NCBI GenBank assembly: GCA_021234155.1
Contig: JAJEKV010000064.1
Span: forward strand, 2,978,001 to 3,042,000
Origin: Isoetes taiwanensis
Lineage: Eukaryota > Streptophyta > Lycopodiopsida > Isoetales > Isoetaceae
Length of the DNA: 64,000 nt
Direction: 5' to 3'
The translations under genes and the position numbers were made by a program. The number at the start of each line of letters is the position of its first letter. Positions within the stretch are counted from its first letter, which is position 1. Below are positions 23,358-34,890 of this stretch, piece by piece. The notes under the pieces are model-generated. The model saw only the letters and a list, made by a program, of their open reading frames with translations, had not been told where the DNA came from and did not search any database.

Positions 23358-24224
23358 TGCTAAATAGATGGCAAGCAACATTTATACTCTCACACATTTA
23401 GCACACATGTCAAGGACAAAACATTCTTGAAAGGGGACATATGATTAAATCCTTTCGAGCATCCGAGTGTAGATGTTTCCCCTCTTTCAAAGCTGGAAGT
23501 ACCGTGGATGCACCCGACAACAATAACAAATAGCACCATATCCGGTCTTAACACTCTTGCTTCATTAGTTCATACAAAGCAACAAAGGCCCTCTTCCATC
23601 ACCGTGTTGAGCATACCATGTGATTGTTGTTGTCCGGATATATGCACACAATCCCATTATAGCTAAATGTAATGAGAATATTGGCTCGAATATAGCTCAT
23701 TTGCAATGTTGAAATGAAGAAAATTGCATTATCGCCAATTTTGAAGATCACAATCCGCAGATACTAAACATAACAGGTTACTCACCTTTGCAATTACAAA
23801 TATTGCAGCAAATTAGTAGCTATAAACAGCAAACCCAAAAAAATTACCTGCTTGGTTTAGGACTAATGCCTTCACTATGCAAGGAACACCAAAAGATAAG
23901 ACTACATGCAACCAACAGGCAATATATTATACTCATTTTGATGTCAATACCTCCAGCTTGCTCATTTTGATGCGGATGCCTCTAGCCCCGCTATCTAAAC
24001 TACCATGTGTACGCCCATAAACACACAAAGGAATTTTGGCAAGTGCTAAGGTTATTAGAATGTTGAGTTGGTGAAAGAACGGTCTTTGAACATTGTTTTA
24101 TGACATCTTTGTATATAGATTCATGAAACTGAACGTTTGGAGAAATGCTTTATTTTGAGAAATGTTCTCAGCGATCTTCTCACAAAGAGTCACGATAGCT
24201 GGACATTCTCCAAGTCTTGCTCAA

Positions 24225-24390
24225 TCATAAATTTCCTCGTGGGTCTTGCTCAATCATAAATTTCCTCGTGGGGCAAAAAGCACACCGGTAGCATTTTTTT
24301 GCCTTAGTGCTAGATAAGCAAATGAGTTGCTTCGTGATTCTCCAATGAGAATCAAACATCCAGATATAACAAGATGTTGACTTTAGAACA
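24225..24390 (-). mobile_element. Ty1/copia RNase H fragment
   Basis: The reverse strand encodes a degenerate KSTSCYIWMFDS / KQLICLSSTKAK stretch, matching the RKSTSGY...W.SKKQ...LSSTEAEY core of copia RNase H. Only this core is left, within the Helitron body. Confidence 0.5.
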
Positions 24391-25935
24391 TCCCCATTGC
24401 CGCCTAACGACATCATTAGAGTATGCAAAAGCTTATAAGACTCCAAAAGTACAAGCTACCTACATATATATTGCTCAAAGATATCGATTATAATAGTTTG
24501 ACAAGATACTAAGGCCAGGATATATGTGCAAGGTTATAGAACCATGCGGACATATAGTGTGCTTCATCTTCGAAAATGAGCTCCACAGAAAAGCAATAAA
24601 TTAGCCGGTGCATAATGTTCCACATCCCAATATCTGGCTTGTTAGCAAAGGAGTACCTTTGACCGGACACAAATCGTCAGATCTCAAAGGCATCCAAAAA
24701 CTAAATGGACCATAATCTATTCAACCAAGGATACTCATGTTCGAAAGTGTTAAGAACACCGGCAAAATGGAGAGTTCTCGGTGTTCTCATGCAAGCAATA
24801 CCGGCCAAAATGGAGAGCCCCCTTAGAGCAACCAATTTTGCACTCGAACTCGCCTGCCTCTGCATGCCGAAAAGTTGGGCTCAAAGCAATCATGGACGGT
24901 TCTTAAAACTGAAAGAGGTAGTGTCTATTGCTTAAAAAAATATCTATATGTCTATTTCGATTTGATCTTACCATGAATGTCGTGGAAGCACAAAAATAAC
25001 TTAGATGCCAAAATGAATCGGTCGATAGTATGAAGTGCTCCCTAACCCGAAGTCATGCTTCCATTTTTCTTTTGTGTGGAGTCATATATGGCCGCTAGCA
25101 AGAAAACTCCTCGGCAAACAATGCCATAAATGATCGATCCCAAGATGTTCTTAAACATGTCTAGGAAAGGGCTCCAAATCCTCAAACATGTCCTTGACTA
25201 AATCTAGAGAAATCTAACTCTTGCATAACATGTCCTCAAACATGTTCCTTGACTAAATCTAGAGAAATCTAACTCTGCATAACTCTAGAATCTAACTCTG
25301 CATAATCCGAAATGATTCCTTGTGTTTTATAATAAGGCCCACATTGCAAGAGGCTTATATCTACTACGAAAATTAAACCTGGCCATCAAAAGCAAAGGAG
25401 GAAAAACTTACACAAAGACGGCCTTGCATTAGGTTGCTCTCCACATCCGAAGTCTCCCAAAGGGTGTACGGTAAGCTCTCCAGATTCGAGTTTGAGGGAT
25501 CCCACTATCCCATAGCCGCTCCCAATCCGGGCCATTTGGAGCCATATTTCAGTAATAAATAGATAAATTAGAATAAAGTGAAGGGGCATGCGGTCGGGGC
25601 TTTTTAGCTGCAGCCAAGACGCTTCCTCGGGATTATGAATTAGCCTAGCACAAATGCCCTTTGGAATCCGGATTATTGAGATCGATGTCAATCATGGCGG
25701 CTTTGGACAATGGCGAGAAACAAAACAAACAACGCCAAATAAACCGCTGAATCCAAGGGACGAAAATAACCAAAAAAGGTCAACGGCCGAGATGCTCTGC
25801 TAAGAAGGGGTCGACATAGAGGTTACAATAGAAATAGTCATGATCTGACGGTCCAGAATGAAAGTTGTGGGAAAAGAAATTGACGGCCGAGATGCTCTGC
25901 ACACACTACATTTTGCTTTTATTATTATATATAGA

Positions 25936-27199
25936 TGTGATATAGATAAAAAGCAATATAAGGAATTTGAGATTATGTTTCGTGTGTTTTAAGTCGTAAC
26001 CATTGACTACTTGTTGTATTATCCAATTTCTTCATTGAAGGGATCTTCTATGCCTCTTTTAAATTGTCAAGGGATGGGATGGTGGGACACTTTCTGTCAG
26101 CAAGTCCTAATGGGGATCGATATTTTATGCCTCTATTTAATTAAGCTATTTAATCTCTACCTTGAGCTATTAACACCTCTACATGCCAAAGCACTGATGC
26201 ATAAAATGTTCTAAAAAGTTAGTTCGACATTATTAATGAACAACAGGCCTTCGAATGTTGTTGAAGAGTTTTAGGGAACAAAGTCCTAAATGTCCTTTGA
26301 AGGAGAATTTTTTACGCAAGGGGTGCCTAATTGATGGGCATGATACAAATTGAAAGTATATAATAGATGAAAATCTCCATTGGAAACTTTATTTTTATTT
26401 TACCCAACTTTATTTCAAACAAAAGTGAAAGAAGTTTTAAGTTAAAAGATGTTGTGTACTATCCACCAGCTTTCGAGAACATGGCAAACAATCTTGTGTA
26501 CTACCACCCCATCAAGTTTTTGAGAACATGCCAAAAAATCTACACTGGTATTGGAAGCTAGGCCATTGCGAATTGAGAGCCATTCAACTTCCTATTCCTA
26601 AATGTCGCCATGTTTCATAGGCTGAGACCATGTTTTATAGGCTGAGACCATCCTATTGCGATGTTCAACCTTACACGTATTATGATGTGACTCTCCAAAT
26701 ACAACTGTGTATTATGGATGATGATGGTTAACATTTTCACCATAACTCCAAGGAATCTAGATTCCATATATGAAGGAGAGAATGCCTATGGCAGCACTAA
26801 TGTTTACGTCTTTCAAGGTATGCAAATTTGAATTAAATCCATGTTATACAACTACTCATGATATGTAATGTCATTATCTAGACTCTTACTGCCTTTTGTT
26901 TCGGGCCTCCATGTGTCCTGGTTTCAATTTTGATGCTTTGTTTAAACAATTGAGAGAACAAAATGCAGACTTGCAATAGCCCCAACAGGACATGACATAC
27001 AATGGTTAAGGAGCTTATTTTTATTGCTCATGAACATAACATGATTTGTCTACAATGACATCCCACTTTTGAAATCTCATATAGCTTAGGATTATTGTAA
27101 GGGCAGCATTAGACAAACCTAGACAATGTATTGATGTCATGTCTAGAGTGCCATGCCTATAACATTTTCAAATGGAAATTTAAAGTGGCAACAACACAT
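25936..27199. other. Non-coding stretch, no gene seen
   Basis: Short open frames only. A small duplication of AGGCTGAGACCATG lies near 26618-26650. Confidence 0.4.
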
Positions 27200-27227
27200 T
27201 TAAAATGTTAGAATCTGTTTGAGATCA

Positions 27228-27292
27228 GATCAGATGAAGCAAAGAGCCTTAGAAAAATGAGATCAGATGAAGCAAAGAGCCTTAGAAAAATT
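27228..27292. repeat. Tandem duplication, 33-bp unit x 2
   Basis: The unit ATCAGATGAAGCAAAGAGCC... is present at 27228-27260 and 27261-27292. Confidence 0.9.
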
Positions 27293-27728
27293 GGTTTTAA
27301 GCTAGCGAGCAAAGAAGATCTTCTCTTTTCATTTACAAATGTAAATACAACCTTAAATTGCCTGGATGACTTCATGCGTAGCTCTGGGCACATGTTTCGT
27401 AGAATCCATCTCCACATATCAAGCACTATCTTCAAAACTTGCAATTGCTTATGCAAGTCTTTCAATCTTGACCAACTAAAACAGAAAACAAATTATGAAG
27501 CCTGGATATAAAGATGTACATTCTCAACAATTGGAATAGGTGACGGGCCCATCCTGCTTTTTCAAAGCACAGACCTACCTTCAATCTCTAATGATCCACT
27601 ACTCTAGAGAACGAATCAATTAGCTTCAGCATATCCTTTCTATTGTACCTTAGATTAAATGGTTAAACTGTAGACAACCCAAAATGAAGAGCCCACTTAC
27701 TTCTATCTAGATGTTGCCAAATTGGCAG

Positions 27729-27834
27729 AGAAATGCCTGCAAGCTCCAAGTACAGTCCTGATATATCAAAGACAACTTCAAAGAAATGCCTGCAAGCTCC
27801 AAGTATAGTCCTGATATATCAAAGACAACTTCAA
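27729..27834. repeat. Tandem duplication, 53-bp unit x 2
   Basis: The unit AGAAATGCCTGCAAGCTCCA... starts at 27729 and again at 27782, with one substitution. It interrupts an exon-like stretch of the reverse-strand pseudogene. Confidence 0.9.
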
Positions 27835-30556
27835 AGAGCTTTGCAACTGGACGAAATGAATCTACAACATAATGTTAAACCATATTTTAAGCCTTGCCAT
27901 ATTGGTCTGTCCAGATTCAGACATGCAAATTGACCTCTGAAACAAAACAGAGTAGCTGAAGATGAACCATTTCAGCTGTCACTACAAAGTACGACAAATA
28001 ACTGAAGTAAGACTCCAACACTGCCAATAGTTCAATAAGGAAGTAATTACCTTTTCATCTTCATTATGTTGTAGAAGTAAACATAGCAACTTCCTAAGGA
28101 AACGCAAATACAATTAACTCTTTTCACCTGACTTGGCTCTCAGGCCCTACGGCATATGAGCTGGATATTGGTCTGCAATACTTATGAGTCCATTATTATT
28201 CATCGGGGAGAGGCAAACACACAACTCGAACATCTAGCAGTCATGTAAAAAAGAAATTATCGTCGGCAAGATCATAATTCTTATAGCAACAACCTTGCCA
28301 TCTGACAGTTCAAGCGGAAGTTGATAACTAAACCCTATATATAAGAATATGCATGTGAAGATAAGGAACCAAAAATGCTCACCTCATGGTTTGAAGAGAA
28401 CAAAGCTTGTATGCTTCCTAACAATCCATATGCTCCAAAGCTATCAGATTCTAGCACACCTGATACGGATAAATCAAGCAGCAACAATTAGCAACTGATG
28501 GAAAGATGCCAATATGAAAGATAGATACCTTCTCTGTTGAAGCTGACCACGCAGAACCCAGAGTTGAACCTCTGAAATACTCCATGGGCTCTTCATCATC
28601 ACAATGCAAAAAAGGGCCAGTGTTCTACAGAGAATATGCAACATCTTTCTTCCAAATGTCCATATAAAACACAGTCAACACAGAATGCAATTTTTGTAGA
28701 CAGGTTGGTTGAAATAAATACATGTCATAGTTTCCTGTGCAATCAAGGGTCTTCATGATCTGCATTCATCAAGACTCCCACCATAAGGTTTCTGATGGCA
28801 GACCTGAGAGCGACCCATGGGCCAGCTTTGATCCGATAATTGCTTATGCATTATCATGTTCTTGAGAGATGATGGGCCATATAAATAGAAGCCAATTTAC
28901 AATTGAGTATTTCCATCTTTATATTGCAAGAACTCGGCAAAAGACATCCTAAATTTGAGGCAGTCAATGAAGAATATACAGTAGCCTTGGCTTCTTGAGC
29001 AGCTATACATACTACCAGTTCATATGTAATAGAGTTTTCTCAATGTCAGGCTTGAGATGTTGGTAGTTTAATAAGCTACATTCCCTTCACTGTTCTAACT
29101 ATTGCTCCAGCACGCAATTTATTCTAAAATTTAGGTAGTGCCAAAAATCCATAACTTGAAGAAAGCAACACATCCTGATAAGGACTTGCTCCTTCCAGGT
29201 TAGATTGACATGAATATTGCACAACAAAATAGAAGCTACCTAAAGTGAAGAACTGAGATTTTATATATGATCAAACAAACAACAATAGAACCACACATCT
29301 ATATTGAGCATCACCTGAAATTGGGAATTTTATCTTGAGCAGGTAATTCTTGGAGGCCGCTAGCTGCCTGAACTATAATGTTTCCAAACATGAGAATATA
29401 TCCTTGGAAACTCCTAGAGTTGGGAAGATCTGCAACTGCTGGAGAAGAAATGTCCTGCACAAATTAGCTTTGCATAAAGTAATGAACATACAGTGCCACA
29501 GAACAATCAACAAAGATGACGTAATCTATGCACAAAAGAATTTATAGCTCCAAAGGCTATGCATGACTCTTCAAGAAAAAGATAAAAGGAAACCCTAAAA
29601 GACATACAATCATGGCAGAAGAAGGAAATGCCACTTAGTTAACCTGGAAACGATGTAACTCTTCAAAAAGATCCAAATCGTAAAATCATGTGGTTCATCC
29701 TAAATCTATTCTTGTAGAGTTAGAAACCCTGGCATTGTTCTTAAAAATGACAAAAGAATGCACATTTCGGATCCCCATAAGACTTGGTTGTATAGAGCTC
29801 CTTTCCATCAGATTATGAAAAGCTACTATGATTGACATCGAAAGGAGTCAACGTGCCACCAAAACCTTGGGGATGATGACTTACGACTGCAGACTCAAAT
29901 AAATATAGAAGTTTTGGAATGTAGGTTGGTCAAAACTTGCAAGAAAATATTCTTCGTGGCCTGCACTGCATGCCGAGATTGGGGCAAAATCCACCTGCAA
30001 AAACTTGTCCAATATCTCATTTTGAAATCATAGAGGAACCCAGTGTTCAGTTTTTGGAGAACCCTGAATTTTTACTGGGGACAAAAGCCCTCAAACCTTA
30101 GGAAAATCAACCTAAAAGAAATTGAGCAGACAAACTTCCATGCAAACCTAAGGAGTCTTGACTGAAATTACTTTTTTAATAGATCTAGTCTAAGTTATGG
30201 CATCTCGTGGCCAAATCAAAGCCCATATAGAGCCAAATCACAAATCACAAATCACAGCTAGATCTCTAAATCTAATGCTCTAGTATATCTGTAGAAGAAA
30301 GCAATGAATGTAACAATAGATCCTATAAAAAATATCAAGTTTGCATCAGAAAGCAGAGAATGGGGCTATAAATGGATCACAAACTCGTTTAGAATCAGAG
30401 GCATATAAATGCAGTGAGCACGTTTATTCATAGCAATGCAATAAGGACCATCGACATAATCAGAGGAGAAGAAGAGGAGCTGGATTGCATACATTATAGT
30501 GCCAGAATAGATTTCAAAGAGGTCTTCCACACATCGTCTTAAGCAAACAATTGCTC

Positions 30557-30614
30557 CTAGTCCTTTTGCCTCCATGTCTAAATCCCTAGTCCTTTTGCCT
30601 CCATGTCTACATCT
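30557..30614. repeat. Tandem duplication, 29-bp unit x 2
   Basis: CTAGTCCTTTTGCCTCCATG... is repeated at 30557 and 30586, next to the stop that ends exon 2 of the reverse-strand pseudogene. Confidence 0.85.
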
Positions 30615-31030
30615 GTGCAAGCACCACCTCCATCCTTAAAGCATGCTCCCCATTTCGCTTTTGACCCTCCTGCACAGACCCGTAGAATGCTTGGAGCAAA
30701 GAAATTAAAGCATTAACCTGGACGAAGTCACGCAAATCTGCCTGTAGAGAATTCTTTGGGATAAACAATAAACAAATAATATCTATGCAGAGGAACAAAA
30801 TGATTCAAGAAGAAACTTGGAGAAGCCAGTTTAAAATTATGATACCTTTATAGTTTCAGCAAAGCTGGAGCGTAGGTCTGAAAGCAAGGCACAACCTATT
30901 CCTATCAATCGGATTTCCATCTGCTCTTGGCTGAAACCCGTGAAGAAGCGTCGTTAGGGTTTTTCTACCCACAAAAACTGTGAACAATCGATGGAGAGAA
31001 GGAGATATAACCATACCTTATTGATGATTG

Positions 31031-31810
31031 CTCTTCTCTGAACAGAACCTGCGATTTCCGCCTCCTTTCATGCCAAATCCAGCTAGCTATGAAGCTATAC
31101 AACATACCTCTCAAATTTGCATGTTCATGCAACCTGCCACCATCTCTATCCATCTACCGACAGGTGAGGAAGAGCCATCCTATCCAAAAACGATCCCATC
31201 CCAAAAAAAACTCGGCAAAATCTCGCCTCCATCGAGCCCTCCTCTTTTTTTTTTCTTTCTTTTTTTTCCCTTGGTCGAGGCCCTATTTTTTTCTTCCCGA
31301 TTTTTGGCTCACCTGAAAACTTTGCCGGCAGACAACCTTAGACAAATAAACCAACTCAAAAATCCAAAAACTTTTCGGGACCTCGGAAAAACCGAATTTA
31401 AACAATAGGATGCTATCTCTCTGTAAACAAAATGCTGATCTGCCCTAAATTTTTATTCATAAATAATTTCATTACATTGTATTTTACAATGGTTGAAGAT
31501 ACCATGATGGTCGGGCTGACACAAATATTACATCATCTTCGCACACAGACCACCTACTGGGAACAACATGCAGAGCAAGGTCTGAGGTGTTCCAAGTCAC
31601 AAGAGCAACTTGAAGAAAATAGAAATCTGAACACGCTAGCCTGACCAATTCATGTCACCAACCTCTTCTCGTCCTCTTTCCTCAATGAACGGGCCTTTCC
31701 ATGGCTCCCGATCATGTACTTTCTGTTCGCGATCTATACCGGGAAAGGCAAAATCAAGTTAATGCAAGTGATGCTACATACAATACAAATAAGAAGACAA
31801 CCAGTTCTAA
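31031..31810. other. Non-coding stretch upstream of the palindrome array
   Basis: T- and A-rich runs and short open frames without family resemblance. Confidence 0.4.
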
Positions 31811-31956
31811 GGTCTATTTATGAAGAATGTAGGCCTGAGGCCCTTTCTCGACTCGCAAGTCGAGAAAGGCTCTAAGGCCCCACTGAGGTCTATTTATGAA
31901 GAATGTAGGCCTGAGGCCCTTTCTCGACTCGCGAGTCAAGAAATGTAGCTTGGACC

Positions 31957-31987
<31 letters not shown>

Positions 31988-32390
31988 ATTCCCTTTTTTT
32001 AAGTAGGAAGAAAAAAGGTTTTTGAGGGTCTTTCTCGACTCGCGAGTCGAAAAAGGTAGCTCAGAGTGAAAACACAAGTTTGAGGGCCTTTATCGACTCG
32101 CGAGTCGGGAAAGGAAACTCAGAGTGAAAACCGCAGGTCTGTGGGCCAATTCTGTGGAAAAGGCAGGTCTGTAGAAAAAAAAAAAGCTTTTTGAGGACCT
32201 TTCTCGATTCGCGAGTCGAGAAAAATCCTCAAGGCCCCTCTAGTGACCTTTCTCGACTCGCGAGTCGAGAAACATAGCTCAGTGCCCAAAAAAGAAACTT
32301 TTTTTTCCTTTTTTTTAGCTAGAAAAAAAAAGTTTTTTGAACTCAGAGTGAAAAACGCAAGTCTGAGAGCTTTTCTCGACTCGCAATCTA
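31811..32390. repeat. Array of seven copies of a 24-bp palindrome
   Basis: The half-site TTTCTCGACTCG followed by its exact reverse complement occurs perfectly at 32249-32272. Near-perfect copies lie at 31844-31867, 31920-31943, 32031-32054, 32089-32112 and 32200-32223, with a half copy at about 32371-32386. Spacing is about 50-110 bp. Spacers share phrases (CTCAGAGTGAAAAC, GCAGGTCTG) and A/T runs, and a 30-bp lead phrase (GGTCTATTTATGAAGAATGT...) precedes the first two copies. Confidence 0.9.
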
Positions 32391-33154
32391 AACCAATCTA
32401 AACCTATGCATTTAAACCTATGAAAGCTATACATTAAAATATGTAAATCTATGTAATATACCTATGAAATCACATTGAAATGATTAAACCAATGTAAACC
32501 TATGCATTAAACCTATGAGAGCCTATTAGACCTATGCATTAAATCTATTAATATGTAAACCTTACATTGTGTTAGGAACTATAGAGGATGATTATGTGCG
32601 TCAAAGAGTACTTGTCCCCATTTTGTGTCTTAAACCTTCAAAATGGGTTAAACAAGATGTAAAGTATATCATGATCTTTGAAAAGTTAAATTTTTACCTT
32701 AGAATAAGAATATATGCCTAGAAAACATGCACCATGGCAACATAATGTTTAACGTGTGAACATAGTAGCACACACATAAAAAGAGAAATTGGAGACGTAT
32801 AAATAAACGTCAAAATATAATCCTATTGTAGTATCTTTTACACTTTTTTTTTCAACGTATTTGTTTACCCCGCTTTTTCCTAATACCCCGCCTTTTTTTT
32901 CCGCCCATGCTTGAAATTTAAAATTTGGTATATACCTTTGAGACGAAGATCCTTTGTACCACTTGGACTCTTTGTTTCCGGAAGAAGCTCCCATAGTCAT
33001 AGCTCCCACCGGAATTGACCTGCAACGAAAAGCTTCACAGCTATGGAGAGTCAAGATCCAAAAATTATGACATAGGGCTCTAAATTTTTTATTTTCCCTT
33101 TGTTTTTTGAAGCCGAAGCCATGGTCTAGTCTTCAAACTCCCTCGATCCGGCCG
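32391..33154. other. Non-coding stretch, no gene seen
   Basis: AT-rich, with loosely repeated AAACCTATG phrases at 32395-32575. No coding support. Confidence 0.4.
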
Positions 33155-33330
33155 AGCAAAGGATCCGGCAGAGCAAAGGACAGAAAGAAGGAGGCGGATG
33201 AAAGAATGCTGATGAAAAGGATCCGGCAGATGAAAAAATGTAGATGTAAAGGATCCGGCAGATGAAAGAATGCAGATACAAAGAATCCAGCAGAGTAAAG
33301 GACAGAAAGAAGGACGCATATCCCCCGCTT
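33155..33330. repeat. Degenerate tandem repeat (AAGGATCCGGCAGATGAAAG units)
   Basis: Units of about 30-33 bp built on GGATCCGGCAGA and GATGAAAGAATGCAGAT recur. GACAGAAAGAAGGA occurs near both ends. Reverse-strand frames through it are repeat artefacts. Confidence 0.8.
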
Positions 33331-33880
33331 CTCTGAATCCATTCGTCCATTCTTCTCTGAATACAAGATCTAGAAGCTTCTGGCCCCTATCCCGACTGTC
33401 GGCCCTATCATATGCCGGATTTCCAAGCATTTCTTGCTTCTAACCATTTTCAAGCACATCACATGCCGAATTTCCAAGAATTTTTGAACATAGCATGCAT
33501 ACTCTCCTCAAATCGGATAAATTCGGCCTGCTACAGGACCGATTTTCATTGATCCAATCTTTCCAAGCTTTTAAATTCTCTGCCAAGCACTTTCGACCTG
33601 CCACAAGACCGATTTTCACAAAAAGCCGCATCCTGGCTTGCTCGTTCTTCTGAAAAAATCAATTTTGGCCTGCCGTTCAGCTGCCAAGCACATGCATTGC
33701 GCATAATAACATTATCGATAAAGTATTTGTTACAAGCATCGACTCAGCAAGTATGGAATATCTATTTGAAAAATCCATATTATCTCCAAAATATGAGGAT
33801 ACACTAAAACTCAGCGACAAGACCTTGCAACGGTTATATAGAGATCTGCATCCATATACTCTCAACATGGAAGATGAAGA

Positions 33881-33978
33881 GGAGGTTAACCTCCTCCTTG
33901 AGGGGGTTATGCAAAATAACCCTCGAGGCCGGCAGGCCGAGAGGGTTATTTTGCATGACGAGGAGGAGGTTGACCTCC
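33881..33978. repeat. Compound hairpin (nested palindromes)
   Basis: A perfect 16-bp inverted repeat (ATGCAAAATAACCCTC at 33909-33924, complement at 33941-33956) surrounds a 16-nt GC-rich loop that itself holds GGCC/GGCC. It is flanked on both sides by the palindromic GGAGGTTRACCTCC (33881-33894 and 33965-33978). Confidence 0.85.
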
Positions 33979-34730
33979 CTTAACCACAGGCCCGAGCAAG
34001 TTCTTCCATGCCAGAGCAACAAAATTCGTATTAAAGTAATGCTATCTCTGAAACTCTTGTCTGTGTTCTGCATAGAAAATAAAGGAAAGAATGCCATAAC
34101 TACAAATTTCAGCATTAAAGCAAGAAAGGAAAGAATGACATAGCTGCAAATCACAACATTGAAGCAACAAGCAAGGATAATGCTTCCGCTGCTCTGCTTT
34201 GCTCCGCTGCTTTGAATCTGTGCGCAATGCTTGGCTATGGTGACCACAATCATCTGCAACGAAAATGAGGGCTCAGAGGCTCGGATTTAAGAATACTGGC
34301 ACATGAATAGGCAAAAACAGAGGATCAAGTCTGGAAACGATTTGACAAACAATTCCGGAGCAAATTTATTTTGGATGGAAGCAATTTTTTCGGCTCTAGT
34401 CAAGGATTAGTGGGCGTTTGTGCGAGATGTTTGCACAGTCTTAGAGCTTGGCCCAATAACAAAAAACAGGGATAAGCAATGCCTCCGTCCATAGGCCTGG
34501 CTGGAGCTCGATTCTGGTGGATTCTGATGGCTAGGGACCATGACTCCAGCTATGGCGGCAGAGCGTCTACAAGGAACAAGAAATATTCGAGGAGTTATCA
34601 CCGATAATCCTTGGAATATTCATGAAAAACGAATATTTGTGAGGTTATGGGAAATAACCTGCTGGGATCCAACGGTTGTGAACGGCCAGATTCTTAGAAT
34701 TTGCAAGGGCCGGTGGTTAAGAATAGAATA
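33979..34730. other. Non-coding stretch left of the LINE
   Basis: No gene recognised. A 64-codon open frame (34540-34731) has no identified relative. Confidence 0.35.
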
Positions 34731-34890
34731 GAATAGAATAGAATTGTTTTTATCGTCCACGGAGACCAATCGGCCTATGGGACCCAATACAAAAAGCGCA
34801 GCAGTCACATTACTGCCCGGATTAAAAAACCCCCGCCCCGAAGGGTTTTCGAGGGAAAAACCGTGGCAGCAATAAGACTGCTGACATCAA
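34731..34890 (-). mobile_element. LINE 3'UTR and (ATTCT)n tail
   Basis: The reverse strand ends CTCCGTGGACGATAAAAACA followed by ATTCT repeats (about 34720-34745). Just upstream is a G/C-rich module (AAAACCCTTCGGGGCGGGGG region, 34815-34865) whose relative is seen at 17950-18010. Short ATTCT copies in place of poly(A) are the tail of this LINE family. Confidence 0.75.

Larger units (their letters stand above)
21604..25935 (-). mobile_element. Non-autonomous Helitron carrying a PPR gene fragment
   Basis: On the reverse strand the element starts TCTATATATAATAATAAAAG at 25935, preceded by A. It ends with hairpin GCCCAGC-AAC-GCTGGGC, ACTTTTT and CTAG at 21604, followed by T. Insertion between A and T without target duplication is the Helitron rule. 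The 4.3-kb body has no Rep/helicase but carries a PPR fragment (22800-23357) and a copia RNase H fragment (about 24225-24390), so it looks like a gene-capturing Helitron mobilised in trans. Short direct duplications occur inside (29-bp unit at 24214 and 24243; GGCCGAGATGCTCTGC near 25788 and 25885). Confidence 0.75.
27200..30930 (-). pseudogene. Unrecognised multi-exon host gene, decayed
   Basis: Several reverse-strand segments look like true exons. 30920-30846 starts ATG (MEIRLIGIGCALLSDLRSSF) and ends at a GT donor. 30741-30610 follows a TCTACAG acceptor (ADLRDFVQVNALISLLQAFY, 44 codons, in phase). 28624-28529 encodes DDEEPMEYFRGSTLGSAW between AG and GT, and 28459-28383 encodes SDSFGAYGLLGSIQALFSSN. 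Further coding-like stretches are FRPVAKLFEVVFDISGLYLE (near 27850-27780) and LKDLHKQLQVLKIVLDMWRW (near 27460-27400). The helical, Leu-rich character would suit a scaffold or HEAT/ARM-type protein, but I do not recognise it. A TAG right after exon 2, a phase mismatch between the two 28-kb exons, and tandem duplications (27228-27292, 27729-27834, 30557-30610) suggest it is no longer functional. Confidence 0.4.

Noticed and set aside
31842-32272. CRISPR-like regular palindromic repeats
   Set aside because: The repeats are full palindromes, spacers share sequence with each other and vary in length, there are no cas genes, and the context is a plant nuclear genome.
33089-33430. Three overlapping reverse-strand frames rich in Ser/Phe/His
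   Set aside because: They read through a degenerate tandem repeat, and all frames stay open because the repeat has no stops.
34540-34731. Possible Helitron RPA-like or host domain in a 64-codon frame
   Set aside because: No recognisable OB-fold motif and too short to judge.
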